Below are positions 35,178 to 44,671 of a stretch of 64,000 nt of DNA, in pieces. The stretch spans positions 1 to 64,000 of the forward strand of contig NZ_BAAADS010000012.1 of NCBI RefSeq assembly GCF_039522605.1, given 5' to 3'. Position numbers and translations under genes: made by a program. Each line of letters starts with the position of its first letter. Position 1 is the stretch's first letter. The DNA comes from Lentibacillus siamensis. Lineage in GTDB: Bacteria; Bacillota; Bacilli; Bacillales; Amphibacillaceae. Under the pieces are notes generated by a model that was given only the letters and a program-made list of their open reading frames with translations, searched no databases and was not told where the DNA came from.

Positions 35178-35250
35178 CATTTTGTTTTCATGTACCATCG
35201 CTCCAGCAGCCGAGAGTTACGCGATACACCTCATATCGAGGAACAAAATG
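35178..35250 (-). promoter_or_regulatory. Ribosomal protein S4 mRNA leader (autoregulatory RNA)
   Basis: On the minus strand a nine-base closing stem (CATTTTGTT / AACAAAATG) encloses a small hairpin CCTCGATATGAGG and a helix GTATCGC / GCGATGGTAC. This is the layout of the Firmicutes rpsD leader pseudoknot that S4 binds. It lies between the promoter and the rpsD ribosome binding site. Confidence 0.75.
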
Positions 35251-35299
35251 ACATAAACGCAGGTTCACTTAAGCTACCTTTTTATTTTACACAACGAAT

Positions 35300-35328
35300 A
35301 GTATATAAGTTTTAGCACAGGAAGTCAA
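35300..35328 (-). promoter_or_regulatory. Sigma-A promoter of rpsD
   Basis: On the minus strand TTGACT (35328-35323), 17-base spacer and TATACT (35305-35300). The transcript would carry a ~180-base leader. Confidence 0.8.
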
Positions 35329-35475
35329 TCATAATCCGTGTTTTTTATAAAACTTTACTTGATTACCTTAAAGAATATCGTACATTCCAGCGGTTTTCGC
35401 ACGTTTCGAGACGGGTTCGCGTGTATCAACGAATGATACATCTAATTCATGCCTGTATAATGATGCTGCGTAAAA

Positions 35476-35958
35476 TTATCTCGAAAATCCTTCGACAATT
35501 CCCGCGAATTTTTCGAGATATTCCCGATCTGTTTCGTCAAAACGGTTTGTGCTTGGACTGTCAATATCCAGGACTCCGTATATTTCATTATCAATTATCA
35601 ATGGCACCACAATTTCTGATTTACTGGCACTGTCACATGCGATGTGACCAGGGAACTTTGTGACATCTTCAACCAGCTGTGATTTTCGTGTTTTAATAGC
35701 TGTTCCGCATACTCCTTTTCCATAATCAATGCGCAGACATGCGGGCAAGCCTTGGAATGGACCAAGTACGAGCTGGTTTCCTTTCCACAGATAAAACCCA
35801 ACCCAGTTGACATCGTGCAGAAACTGGTTTAATAGAGCGGAGGCGTTGGAAAGATTGGCGGTTGTATCACGTTCGTCTTCAGTCAGTGCCGTAAGCTGTT
35901 TTAACAATAATTCGTAATCATTAACTTTTCTACCTGAATATGCTGTTGCCTGAAACAT
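35476..35958 (-). CDS. ytsP: GAF-domain protein YtsP, free methionine-(R)-sulfoxide reductase type
   Basis: A 160-residue single GAF domain. Cysteines characteristic of free Met-R-sulfoxide reductase (MsrC) are present: CLRIDYGKGVCGTA (two Cys, near residues 79 and 89) and HIACDSAS (third Cys, ~113). These reductases reduce free methionine sulfoxide using thioredoxin. The C-terminal FDETDREYLEKFAGIVE is also typical. The gene lies between rpsD and the divergent refZ, as ytsP does in B. subtilis. The likely start is ATG at 35958 behind AAAGGATAATG-like spacing. Confidence 0.88.
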   Translation of the reverse strand: MFQATAYSGRKVNDYELLLKQLTALTEDERDTTANLSNASALLNQFLHDVNWVGFYLWKGNQLVLGPFQGLPACLRIDYGKGVCGTAIKTRKSQLVEDVTKFPGHIACDSASKSEIVVPLIIDNEIYGVLDIDSPSTNRFDETDREYLEKFAGIVEGFSR

Positions 35959-36076
35959 GGTTACATTATCCTTTCATTGGCTGATATTTCGACATCCATT
36001 GAGTTATTTGTCGATAGAAAATTGAAGGATATATCTTTTGTTTGTCGTAAAATAGATATAAGGAGATGAATTTAAT

Positions 36077-36685
36077 ATGAAATATCCAACAAAACAAAAA
36101 GTCGTCGATGCAGCTTCCCAGTTGTTTTTTCAAAATGGATTTCATGGAACCTCGGTAAGGGATATTGCTGACAGGGCGACGGTAAACGTTTCTCTTATAA
36201 GTTACTATTTTAAAAGCAAGCAAGGATTATTGGAACATGCCGTGACACGTTATTATGAGACGTATCTTGAAACGATTGAGGAGACATTAAAGAATAGTGA
36301 ATCCGAACAACCAATAACCCGGCTGAAACAAATGATTGAAACAATTATACAGTATAAACAGAGCAATCATCAATTTTCATGTTTTATCCACAGAGAATTA
36401 TCGCTGGATTCTGTTTTTGTGCGGGAAATGGCGGTAACATATCTTGCAAAAGAAAATTATTTCATTAAAAATACATTTTTTGATGCACTTACAGTCAGTA
36501 ACAGGAACAGGGCTAATGATCATCAATTTTTGCTGATGCAGTTAAAAGGGATGTTGATTACTCCCTATATTCTGCAGCATGAATGGAAAGATCAGGTAAT
36601 TGGCGAGCGTTCACATGGTGCATTTGCCAGAAAGTATATTAAAACAATTGAAGAATGGATCGATTATGTCATCAAAAGCGGGTAG
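36077..36685 (+). CDS. refZ: TetR-family division regulator RefZ (YttP)
   Basis: A 202-residue TetR/AcrR-type DNA-binding protein. The N-terminal HTH reads AASQLFFQNGFHGTSVRDIA and continues NVSLISYYFKSKQGLL (residues ~11-48). The effector domain is helical and unspecific. RefZ binds sites near oriC and inhibits FtsZ ring assembly around sporulation; this name rests on synteny with B. subtilis yttP beside ezrA and ytsP. Start ATG at 36077 is preceded by AAGGAGATG. Confidence 0.83.
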   Translation: MKYPTKQKVVDAASQLFFQNGFHGTSVRDIADRATVNVSLISYYFKSKQGLLEHAVTRYYETYLETIEETLKNSESEQPITRLKQMIETIIQYKQSNHQFSCFIHRELSLDSVFVREMAVTYLAKENYFIKNTFFDALTVSNRNRANDHQFLLMQLKGMLITPYILQHEWKDQVIGERSHGAFARKYIKTIEEWIDYVIKSG

Positions 36686-36920
36686 CATAGGTGAAAAATG
36701 TCATATTATACGTTTGTTATAAGCATATCAGAAAAAAATCTTGTCAAAATCGCAATTTAATTGAATTTTTTTAGCCAAAAATGTAGATTACATGGTATCA
36801 TTAGTATAATAATGACATAATTGCAGGTGTTTTGTTGATAATCCGACAATCCCTGTTCTTCCAAGAGAAATTCATCGAATGATAACCCTCTTTTACAGGA
36901 GTACAGTCAGGAGGCATTTT

Positions 36921-38612
36921 ATGGCTTACATCATTGGCATTATACTGATAGTTATTGCGCTGATTATTACCGGACTTATAATGCGAAAAAAGATTTATGA
37001 TGTGGTAGACAGGTTGGAAGCCTGGAAAATGGATATTATGAATCGCAACGTTGCATCCCAGATTGGTCGGATTAAAAGTTTAAATCTTTCCGGTGAAACA
37101 CAGGACAAATTCGAATCATGGAAAGATCGCTGGGAACTAATTGTTACAAAAGAATTGCCGGATATAGAAGAATATTTGTTTGATTCTGAAGAGGCGGCAG
37201 ACAGGTACCGGTTTTCCAAATCAAAAAAGAAATTGCGTGAAACAGAAGAGATTCTCCAGTCTATTGAGGACGAGATTGAGAAGATGTTAAACGAGTTGAA
37301 TCAATTAATGGAATCCGAAGAGTCGAGCCGTAAAGAAATTGAACAGATTCAACCAACCATAAAGGCATTGCGGAAGAAGCTCTCCCAAAATCGGTATCAG
37401 TACGGCAAAGCTGAAGGGCATTATGACGATAGGATTGATCAGTTGGATGAACAGCTGGCGCAATACCATGAACATGTTGAATCCGGAAATTATTCGGAAG
37501 CACATCATTTGGTGGAGGAATTGAAAGGTGAGCTTAACAGCCTTCAAAAAGAAATGGAGGAGTTCCCGTCACTTTACAAAGCATGCAAGAATGAATTGCC
37601 TGATCAGCTTGCAGAACTTTTAAATGGGCTGAAGGGTATGAAAGCTGATGGCTATCGGGTTGAACACTTTGGGTTCGAAAAGGAAATACATACGTATCAG
37701 CAGCGGCTGATGGATTGTGTGCGCGCATTGGAAAACGGCAATGAAGACCCGGCCAAAGAAATTAAAATCGAGGTTGAAGAACGAGTTGCAGAAATGTATC
37801 AGCTGCTTGAAAAAGAAGCGGTTGCCAGAAATTATACAGAAAGCAAATTGCCGGTTTTTCAGGAAGAAGTGGAAAATCTGGAAAATGATTTTCTTGTTAC
37901 TAAGGAAGAGATTGAGGACTTACAGAAAGCATATTATTTTGAAGACACTGATATGGAAAAATACCTCGTACTTGGCAAATCAATTGGACAGCTAAAAAAA
38001 CAGCTTGATATGGTTATGGCGGAAACAGAGGAAGCGGAATCTTCCCATTCCACACTGCGCTCTGAATTGGAAAATGGGTTTGAGCAGGTGGAAGACTTGC
38101 AGCAAAAACATGATGAATTTAAAAATCAAATTCAAAATTTGCGTAAAGACGAAGTGACAGCAAAAGAGAAATTGGAAGAAATGAAGAATGAACTTTATCG
38201 TATAAGCCGACGCTTAAACAAAAGCAACATTCCAGGTGTGCCAAGTTTTATCTGGAACCTGATGGAAGATGCTGCAAATAAAAATACCAGGGTATTGGAT
38301 GCACTGAACAAACAGCCGCTTGACATTTCGGAAGTGCAGCAGGCATTATCCGATGCGGAAGCGGGTGTGGCCCAGATAGCTGATAAGACTGAAATAATTC
38401 TGGATCAGGCATATCTGACCGAACAGGTTATTCAGTATGCCAACAGATACCGCAGTCAGAACCCGGCTTTGTCTGCTAAGTTGTCAGAATCGGAGCGGTT
38501 ATTTCGCTCATATGAATACGAATTGGCATTGGAGCAGGCTGCCAAGGCAGTTGAAGAGATTGAGCCAGGTGCACTGAAACGTATTGAAGAATATCAGCAA
38601 GCTGCAAACTGA
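36921..38612 (+). CDS. ezrA: Septation ring formation regulator EzrA
   Basis: A protein of about 563 residues with one N-terminal membrane helix (AYIIGIILIVIALIITGLIM) and a long cytoplasmic stretch of four coiled-coil segments. The motif VDRLEAWKMDIMNR (about residues 29-42) is the EzrA signature. It tethers and regulates FtsZ and prevents extra Z rings. GGAGGCATTTT lies before ATG 36921; the upstream in-frame ATG (36879) would add 14 residues not found in relatives. A long hairpin at 38680-38727 follows before nifZ. Confidence 0.94.
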   Translation: MAYIIGIILIVIALIITGLIMRKKIYDVVDRLEAWKMDIMNRNVASQIGRIKSLNLSGETQDKFESWKDRWELIVTKELPDIEEYLFDSEEAADRYRFSKSKKKLRETEEILQSIEDEIEKMLNELNQLMESEESSRKEIEQIQPTIKALRKKLSQNRYQYGKAEGHYDDRIDQLDEQLAQYHEHVESGNYSEAHHLVEELKGELNSLQKEMEEFPSLYKACKNELPDQLAELLNGLKGMKADGYRVEHFGFEKEIHTYQQRLMDCVRALENGNEDPAKEIKIEVEERVAEMYQLLEKEAVARNYTESKLPVFQEEVENLENDFLVTKEEIEDLQKAYYFEDTDMEKYLVLGKSIGQLKKQLDMVMAETEEAESSHSTLRSELENGFEQVEDLQQKHDEFKNQIQNLRKDEVTAKEKLEEMKNELYRISRRLNKSNIPGVPSFIWNLMEDAANKNTRVLDALNKQPLDISEVQQALSDAEAGVAQIADKTEIILDQAYLTEQVIQYANRYRSQNPALSAKLSESERLFRSYEYELALEQAAKAVEEIEPGALKRIEEYQQAAN

Positions 38613-38679
38613 ATAATAGTAAAGACAAATCGTTTAATGTATGATGAACATTGCTTGGAATAAATGTTGTAAATGATGG

Positions 38680-38727
38680 GGCTGTCTTAAGAACGGGGTA
38701 TGCGGTAAACCTGTTTCTAAGTCAGCC
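38680..38727 (+). other. Long imperfect stem-loop between ezrA and nifZ
   Basis: GGCTGTCTTAAGAAC pairs with GTTTCTAAGTCAGCC (two mismatches, one G-T) around an 18-base loop; then TTCGTTGTTTTG. May terminate ezrA transcripts, or be a dispersed repeat. Confidence 0.55.
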
Positions 38728-38770
38728 TTCGTTGTTTTGTCTTTGACATAGGGTTAAAAGGAGTTTTAGT

Positions 38771-39913
38771 ATGATTTATTTGGATAATAGCGCAACAACG
38801 AAACCGGATCCTGCCGTTCTGCAAAGTTTTCATCAGGTTGCGGAAAGCTTTTTTGCTAATCCATCAAGCATCCATCAGTTCGGAGGAAAAGCGGAAACGC
38901 TACTGCAAAAATCAAAAGAGCAGGCATCAACCCTTTTGGGAGTGTCAGCGGAGGAAATCATCTTTACCTCGGGAGGAACCGAGGGAAATAACCTGGCAAT
39001 TAAAGGATTTGCCACGAAACATCAGAACCGCGGAAAACACATTATTACTACTGAAATTGAACACCCATCCGTTTATCAGGTATGTCAAAGTCTTGAAGAG
39101 GAAGACGGGTTTCGTGTCACTTATTTACCTGCAGACGAAAATGGCCGAATTTCAATAGAAGATTTGAAAAATGCAATTCAGGAGGACACCATTCTAATCA
39201 GTATCATGCATGTGAATAATGAAATTGGTTCCATTCAGCCGGTTCGTGAAATTGGTGAGATTGCAAAAAAATATCCAAAACTTGCATTGCATGTTGATCA
39301 TGTACAAGGAATGGGGAAAGTTCCATTGCAATTAGATGAGAGCGGAATTGACCTGTGTACCATTTCCGGTCATAAAATACATGGATTAAAAGGTACAGGG
39401 ATATTATATGTTAACCAACGGACTAATTTGCTGCCACTGTTTCATGGTGGAAATCAGGAAAGGTCATTACGTTCCGGCACGGAAAATCTTGCTGGCTCAG
39501 TTTCACTGGTTAAGGCAATGCGATTAATCAGAGAACGTGAAGCTGATGGTATTGAGCATATGTATAAGCTGCGGAAAATACTTGCAAAACGCCTGGGAGT
39601 GATGAATGGGGTCATAATAAACTCAGCTGCAGAAGCTGCACCGCATATTATGAATATTTCTGTTCCCGGCATAAAGCCTGAAGTGATTATTCATATGCTT
39701 GGTGAAAAGGATATATTTATTTCTACTAAATCAGCTTGTTCATCCAGGCAATCGGATGAAAGTAAAACATTGGCTGCATGCGGGTTCGATTTGGAACGTT
39801 CCACATCCGCATTACGTATAAGCATGTCGTTTGATACAACTGAATCAGAAATCGAACAATTTTTGCAGACACTGGAAGAAGCAATCAATAAATTTAAGGC
39901 AGTTATGAGGTAG
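38771..39913 (+). CDS. nifZ: Cysteine desulfurase (NifZ/NifS-like), partner of ThiI
   Basis: A 380-residue PLP aminotransferase-fold cysteine desulfurase. The PLP lysine is in SGHKIHGLKGTG (~residue 201). The catalytic cysteine is in STKSACSSRQ (~324). FTSGGTEGNNLAIKG (near residues 67-81) and VDHVQGMGKV (~175) line the cofactor. It removes sulfur from cysteine as a persulfide. thiI follows seven bases after the stop, the conserved nifZ-thiI pair, so its main client is probably tRNA 4-thiouridine and thiamine synthesis. Note the His-Val in HVDHVQ at the usual HVDAVQ place. Confidence 0.92.
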   Translation: MIYLDNSATTKPDPAVLQSFHQVAESFFANPSSIHQFGGKAETLLQKSKEQASTLLGVSAEEIIFTSGGTEGNNLAIKGFATKHQNRGKHIITTEIEHPSVYQVCQSLEEEDGFRVTYLPADENGRISIEDLKNAIQEDTILISIMHVNNEIGSIQPVREIGEIAKKYPKLALHVDHVQGMGKVPLQLDESGIDLCTISGHKIHGLKGTGILYVNQRTNLLPLFHGGNQERSLRSGTENLAGSVSLVKAMRLIREREADGIEHMYKLRKILAKRLGVMNGVIINSAAEAAPHIMNISVPGIKPEVIIHMLGEKDIFISTKSACSSRQSDESKTLAACGFDLERSTSALRISMSFDTTESEIEQFLQTLEEAINKFKAVMR

Positions 39914-39919
39914 ATAATT

Positions 39920-41122
39920 ATGGAATATGATCACATTTTAATCAGGTATGGGGAAATGGCCCTTAAAGGGAAAAACAGAAAGAAATTTATTATACAGCTG
40001 CAAAATAATTTAAAGAATAAATTAGTTGAATTTCCCGGGGTCAAAGTAAAACGGACACAGGGAAGAATGTTCGTGTTATTAAACGGTTATGAGCCGGAAC
40101 AGGTAATGCAAAAATGCAAAAATGTTTTTGGAATTCAAAGTCTGAGTCTGGCTATTAAAGTGTCCAATGATTCTAATGAAATAAAAGAAGCTGCATTATG
40201 GGCATTGAATAACAGTTCACAGGTTCAGACATTCAAGATATCCGTCAAACGAATTGATAAAGAATTCCCTATCCGTTCACAGGAAATGAACCAGGTTCTT
40301 GGCCGCCATTTGTTGACAAATACAGATGGATATACAGTCGACGTCCACCATCCCGACCTTGAAATTAAGGTTGAAATCAGAACCGAAGCAACCTATCTAA
40401 CATCCAGTGTGGTAAATGGTCTTGGCGGATTACCTGTGGGAACTTCCGGTAAATCGCTGCTCCTGCTCTCGGGCGGGATTGACAGTCCGGTTGCCGGTTT
40501 TCTTGCGATGAAACGTGGTGTTCAAATTGAAGCAATTCACTTTCACTCGCCGCCTTTTACAAGTGAACGTGCCAAGCAAAAGGTATTGGATTTAGCTGAG
40601 AAACTGACTGTATATGGAAATGCAGTTAAAGTGCATGTCGTACCGTTCACGAAACTGCAACAGCATATTTTCCGAACGATGCCGGACGGATATGCAATGA
40701 CCATCATGCGCCGGATGATGTTTCGAATAAGTGAGAAGATTTGTGAACAGGAATCAATCCTTTCCATGACAACCGGGGAAAGTCTCGGACAAGTGGCAAG
40801 TCAAACAATGGAAAGTATGAATGCGATTAATGAGGTGACAAATATTCCGATTATCCGTCCATTAATTGCAATGGATAAAGATGATATCATTAAAGTTTCT
40901 AGAAATATTGACACATACGATATTTCCATCAGACCTTACGAAGACTGTTGTACGATATTTGTGCCCAAATCACCAAAAACAAGACCGGGCCGGGAAAAAA
41001 TTAATCAATTTGAATCACAGGAAGATTTCACATCATTAGTTGATGAAGCAGTGACCGGCACAGAGGTCATTAAACTTACAGGAAAACCAGAAAAAGAAGA
41101 TGAATTCAGTGATTTGTTTTAA
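39920..41122 (+). CDS. thiI: tRNA 4-thiouridine synthase ThiI
   Basis: A 400-residue protein: an N-terminal ferredoxin-like/THUMP RNA-binding part (residues ~1-165) and a PP-loop ATP pyrophosphatase domain with LLLLSGGIDSPVAGFL near residue 182. The C-terminal block is CTIFVPKSPKTRPG. As in Bacillus, there is no rhodanese extension. It adenylates U8 of tRNA and installs sulfur supplied by the upstream desulfurase; it also serves thiamine sulfur transfer. Seven bases separate it from nifZ. Confidence 0.94.
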   Translation: MEYDHILIRYGEMALKGKNRKKFIIQLQNNLKNKLVEFPGVKVKRTQGRMFVLLNGYEPEQVMQKCKNVFGIQSLSLAIKVSNDSNEIKEAALWALNNSSQVQTFKISVKRIDKEFPIRSQEMNQVLGRHLLTNTDGYTVDVHHPDLEIKVEIRTEATYLTSSVVNGLGGLPVGTSGKSLLLLSGGIDSPVAGFLAMKRGVQIEAIHFHSPPFTSERAKQKVLDLAEKLTVYGNAVKVHVVPFTKLQQHIFRTMPDGYAMTIMRRMMFRISEKICEQESILSMTTGESLGQVASQTMESMNAINEVTNIPIIRPLIAMDKDDIIKVSRNIDTYDISIRPYEDCCTIFVPKSPKTRPGREKINQFESQEDFTSLVDEAVTGTEVIKLTGKPEKEDEFSDLF

Positions 41123-41192
41123 TTTACAGCAACTACCAGTTTAAAATCCCTTCAACCTTCAAACTCTATAAGTACCAAGGAGGTGATTGAAG

Positions 41193-41393
41193 ATGGCAAA
41201 CAATAATTCAAACCAATTGGTAGTACCTGGTGCACAACAAGCACTGGATCAGATGAAAACTGAAATCGCATCAGAATTTGGTGTGCAGCTTAGTGCTGAC
41301 AACACTTCCCGCGCAAATGGTTCAGTAGGCGGAGAAATCACAAAACGCCTTGTTCAAACTGCTCAGCAACAATTTGGCGGTGCACAACAGTAA
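41193..41393 (+). CDS. sspA: Alpha/beta-type small acid-soluble spore protein
   Basis: A 66-residue SASP. The GPR protease site is TEIASEFGVQL (residues 22-32), and the second conserved block is SVGGEITKRLVQTAQQ. These proteins coat and protect DNA in the forespore and are degraded on germination. ATG 41193 is chosen because AAGGAGGTGAT is placed for it; a TTG two codons earlier is possible. Expected to be under sigma-G, but I did not find a clear box. Terminator follows at 41416. The a/b subtype name is approximate. Confidence 0.93.
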   Translation: MANNNSNQLVVPGAQQALDQMKTEIASEFGVQLSADNTSRANGSVGGEITKRLVQTAQQQFGGAQQ

Positions 41394-41415
41394 TAACAAC
41401 AAAATATTAATTGGA

Positions 41416-41450
41416 TTGGGCTGCTCCTATTTTAGGGGCAGCCCTTGATT
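41416..41450 (+). terminator. Terminator of the SASP gene
   Basis: Stem GGGCTGCTCCT / AGGGGCAGCCC with a TTTTA-type loop and T-rich tail. Confidence 0.9.
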
Positions 41451-41510
41451 TTTATTGGTTAAATGGGTAAAGTTTTTATAAAGAATACGAACTTTACTGG
41501 GGGAGATTAC

Positions 41511-43115
41511 ATGGGCAGACTTTGGTTCGGTGGTCCAATTTATACGATGGAGAATGAGAGAAATGCAGCAGAGGCGGTCTTTACGGAAGGGGAATTTATC
41601 AAAGCTGTCGGTACATATGAACGACTGTATCATGATTTTTTTGACCAGATTGACAATGTCGTGAACCTGAAGGGAAAAATGATGCTTCCCGGGTTGGTGG
41701 ATAGTCATATGCACATCATCCAACACGGGGAAAAATTACTTCGGCTGGATTTGTCACAGATGAAATCTGCCAATGAAGTAAAGGAAGCGTTGAAAAATCG
41801 GACTGCTAATTTGTCAGATGGAGAATGGCTTGTCGGTGAAGGCTGGAATGAAAATCAATGGCAGAATCCGGCGATATTTTCCAAAGCTGAATTGGATGAC
41901 ATATGCCCGGATAACCCGATGTTGCTTTCTAGAGTGTGCCGCCATGCTTTACTCGCAAATTCAAAGGCCATGCAACTATCCAATATTACGAAAGAAACTC
42001 TTGATCCCCAAGGTGGTATTATCGTTCGGGATGAGGACGGGGAAGCAGCCGGTTATTTTTTGGACACAGCTCAGGATCTAATCAAAGCGGCAATGCCGGA
42101 TGTTTCACAGGAATATTTACAACAGGTAATTAAAATAGCTGTGGATGATCTTTTAGCAAAGGGACTTGTCGGGGGACATAGTGAAGATTTGAATTATTAC
42201 GGTGGGTTCACAAAAACATATCAGGCATTTATGCATGCTGTAAATGAAAACAACAGAAAGTTCAAGGCGCATTTACTGGTTCATCATGAAGTGTTGGATG
42301 ACAGGATAGAAGAAAATCTGGGATTTCTTGATGGAACAGTATATATTGAATTGGGAGCCGTTAAGATTTTTTCTGATGGTGCGCTTGGCGGCCGGACTGC
42401 ATGGCTCAGCAGTGACTATAGTGATGATGAAGGAAATACAGGTGTTGCGATTCACAGCAGGGAAAGTCTGGAAAAAATTGTGCGAAAGGCGAGAAAGCAT
42501 GGTCTGCCAATTGCGGTCCATGCGATAGGAGATCGGGCTGCTGATGAAATCATAGCTGCTATGAAGAAATATCCGTTGCAAAATGGAGCACGTGATCGAT
42601 TAATTCATGGTCAGATACTTAATGAACGTTCATTAAAAACATTGACTGAAATACCCGTTATCGTGGATATTCAGCCGTCTTTTGTAGCATCTGATTTTCC
42701 GTGGGTCATTGACCGGCTTGGCAAGGATCGATTGAAGCTTTCATATGCATGGAAGACAATGACGGAAGATGGTGTGATTTGTGCTGGTGGATCTGATGCC
42801 CCAATTGAGGATGCCAACCCACTTTTGGGCATCCAGGCAGCGGTGTTGCGAAAATCTTCATTTGATGGAGATGTTTATTTACCGGATCAGAAACTTTCCA
42901 TGTTTGAAGCAGTGCGCCTTTATACTGTTGGAAGTGCGCAAGCGATTAGTCAGGAAAACTTCCGTGGTCTTATTAAAGAAGGATTTACCGCAGATTTTAC
43001 TGTTTTAGGTGACGATATTTTTCAGATAGACCCAGAAACGCTTGATCAGGTCGAAGTGGCCATGACTGTAGTGGACGGAGACATCGTCTATGAAAGAACC
43101 CCTTACCAATCGTGA
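41511..43115 (+). CDS. ytcJ: Amidohydrolase family protein (YtcJ-like)
   Basis: About 534 residues with the YtcJ/DUF amidohydrolase-3 metal-dependent hydrolase fold. Metal ligands: LPGLVDSHMHIIQHG (HxH, near residues 63-67), the carboxylated-lysine-type region VKIFSDGALGGRTAWLSSDYSD, AVHAIGDRAADE (~327), and GGSDAPIEDANPL (~424-436). Substrate unknown; relatives act on exotic amides or esters. ATG 41511 is preceded by GGGGGAGA and is preferred to 41463, which lacks a ribosome binding site. It is followed by the composite repeat block. Confidence 0.85.
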   Translation: MGRLWFGGPIYTMENERNAAEAVFTEGEFIKAVGTYERLYHDFFDQIDNVVNLKGKMMLPGLVDSHMHIIQHGEKLLRLDLSQMKSANEVKEALKNRTANLSDGEWLVGEGWNENQWQNPAIFSKAELDDICPDNPMLLSRVCRHALLANSKAMQLSNITKETLDPQGGIIVRDEDGEAAGYFLDTAQDLIKAAMPDVSQEYLQQVIKIAVDDLLAKGLVGGHSEDLNYYGGFTKTYQAFMHAVNENNRKFKAHLLVHHEVLDDRIEENLGFLDGTVYIELGAVKIFSDGALGGRTAWLSSDYSDDEGNTGVAIHSRESLEKIVRKARKHGLPIAVHAIGDRAADEIIAAMKKYPLQNGARDRLIHGQILNERSLKTLTEIPVIVDIQPSFVASDFPWVIDRLGKDRLKLSYAWKTMTEDGVICAGGSDAPIEDANPLLGIQAAVLRKSSFDGDVYLPDQKLSMFEAVRLYTVGSAQAISQENFRGLIKEGFTADFTVLGDDIFQIDPETLDQVEVAMTVVDGDIVYERTPYQS

Positions 43116-43136
43116 TATGCAAAGTCATTCGCAGTT

Positions 43137-43705
43137 GAACTAAACTGCGATATAACTGCTGGAATATTTTCTATAATTCGCCCTCCCTGCCGTCCGGGAT
43201 CTCTCCGGGCGGATGCTTTCCGCGGGCACGGCCTCAGCCCCCTTGAGAAAACCGCTCTGCGGGGTCTTCGGACTCGTGCTGTTCCCGCAGGAGTCACTGC
43301 CCTCCGCTCACCCAGACTAGTGTGGTGGTATCATCCGTTTTTCTATAAGGATTTCGATTCAAGTAAAGAATCATAAACGTAAAAATAGCGGAGGAAATAC
43401 GTGCCCCTACAAAGGGGTATGCCGACGTTGGCCGCAAAGGCCGGTTTTAGTCGGCCTTCCTTCACTCGGGAGCAGAGGCCTAGATGAGACTCCGTAGCGC
43501 AGTAGTGATTTTTTTGCGAGGAGTGTAATACCACTGAATGTGCTTGCAACACGACGAGCTCAAGGAGGCTCATCAGCCGCCCACGGTAAAGAAGACACAG
43601 CGAAAGTGATTTTCTTGAGCTGATGTCGCACTTATACTCGAAAGTGAAAGCGACGTGTATTTCCGCAGTGGTGGTAGAACATCATGCTATGTCGCAGTTT
43701 ATAGA
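43137..43705. repeat. Composite structured non-coding repeat region
   Basis: A ~570-base block without credible gene. Inverted ends TAAACTGCGA (43141) and TCGCAGTTTA (43692) flank it. Inside are GC-rich palindromic parts: 43198-43315 (GGATGCTTTCCGCGGGCACG, GTGCTGTTCCCGCAGGAGTC), a nested helix GCCGAC..GTCGGC at 43421-43455 enclosing GGCC/GGCC, and 43556-43615 (GAGCTCAAGGAGGCTCATCA). I know these parts as short interspersed repeats of Bacillaceae. It lies between ytcJ and nadK. Confidence 0.7.
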
Positions 43706-43747
43706 TTTTTTGTGTGTCATTCCGCATCATTTTATGGAGAATACAGT

Positions 43748-44551
43748 CTACAAAAATGTCCGCTTCACCCGGGACCAGAATGAATTGTTCTTCAGCTTTA
43801 CCGTTTTAATGACCTTATCGCTGAGGGTAATGTTTAATGATTGAATGTTACGGATTGAATATGCCTCATTATCCAAACCAATGATTGGATAATCATTCCC
43901 GTCCTGTACAATTTCCAGTGTTAATTCACGATCACTATTTAATAAAAATGGTGATCCCAGTGTCCGGTACCGGTTGTTATTTAATGATGCCAGTTCAGAT
44001 ACCTGGAAACAATGAAGTTTCGGGTCGATAACGGATCCGCCGGTTGATTTATTGTATCCGGTGCTTCCAGTTGGTGTGGCGACAATTAAGCCGTCTCCCC
44101 TAAACGTTTCAAAGTGCATATCATCAATATAAACATTTACAACAATCGTCTTAATGATTGTTGAACGAATACTGACCTCATTCAGACAATTAAAGTCGGA
44201 TTCACCATTAACCTGTACGTTTATTACCGGAAAGCGTCTGACTTCGAGTTCTGCGTGTTTCATGGTATGCAGCATTTCATCCATGTTATCCATATTAAAA
44301 TCACAATAGAGACCTGATTCATTTGATTGTGTAATCCCTGTATATAAACAGTCCTGCCGAAAACCGGTTTTGCGGACTGCCTGAAGAAACGCACCATCAC
44401 CACCGATGCTCAAAATTATATTCGCATCACTGGCATTATTGACAATTGTAAATCCATTCTTTTCAGCTTCCGTAATCAAGGAATCGAGCTGATTTTCTGT
44501 AGTACCGGCTGTTTGAAAAAGATAAATGTTTTTACGATTTTCACGCGTCAA
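43748..44551 (-). CDS. nadK: NAD kinase
   Basis: A 267-residue ATP-NAD kinase (short Bacillus type, PpnKB/YtdI). GGDG is in ILSIGGDGAFLQAVRK (~57-60), the NE motif in CLNEVSIRSTIIKT (~135), and the glycine-rich GDGLIVATPTGSTGYNKS follows (~162-179). It makes NADP+ from NAD+ and sets the NADP pool. The start is TTG 44551 with GGGAGG at seven bases; the upstream in-frame ATG (44608) has no ribosome binding site and would add 19 residues. Followed downstream by the composite repeat. Confidence 0.92.
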   Translation of the reverse strand: MTRENRKNIYLFQTAGTTENQLDSLITEAEKNGFTIVNNASDANIILSIGGDGAFLQAVRKTGFRQDCLYTGITQSNESGLYCDFNMDNMDEMLHTMKHAELEVRRFPVINVQVNGESDFNCLNEVSIRSTIIKTIVVNVYIDDMHFETFRGDGLIVATPTGSTGYNKSTGGSVIDPKLHCFQVSELASLNNNRYRTLGSPFLLNSDRELTLEIVQDGNDYPIIGLDNEAYSIRNIQSLNITLSDKVIKTVKLKNNSFWSRVKRTFL

Positions 44552-44671
44552 TGTTATTCCTCCCATCCATATCCTTTTTTTATCGTACCATTTTTGCTTC
44601 TTTCGCACTAATAATTAGCTGAAATGGATAAAAAATGAAATTTGCTGCAAAGTATTGCTAGAGGTGAGGTT

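Noticed and set aside
43343..43844. Frames of 73-76 codons on both strands
   Set aside because: They fall in the composite repeat block, have no ribosome binding site or known domain, and their reading follows palindromic repeats.
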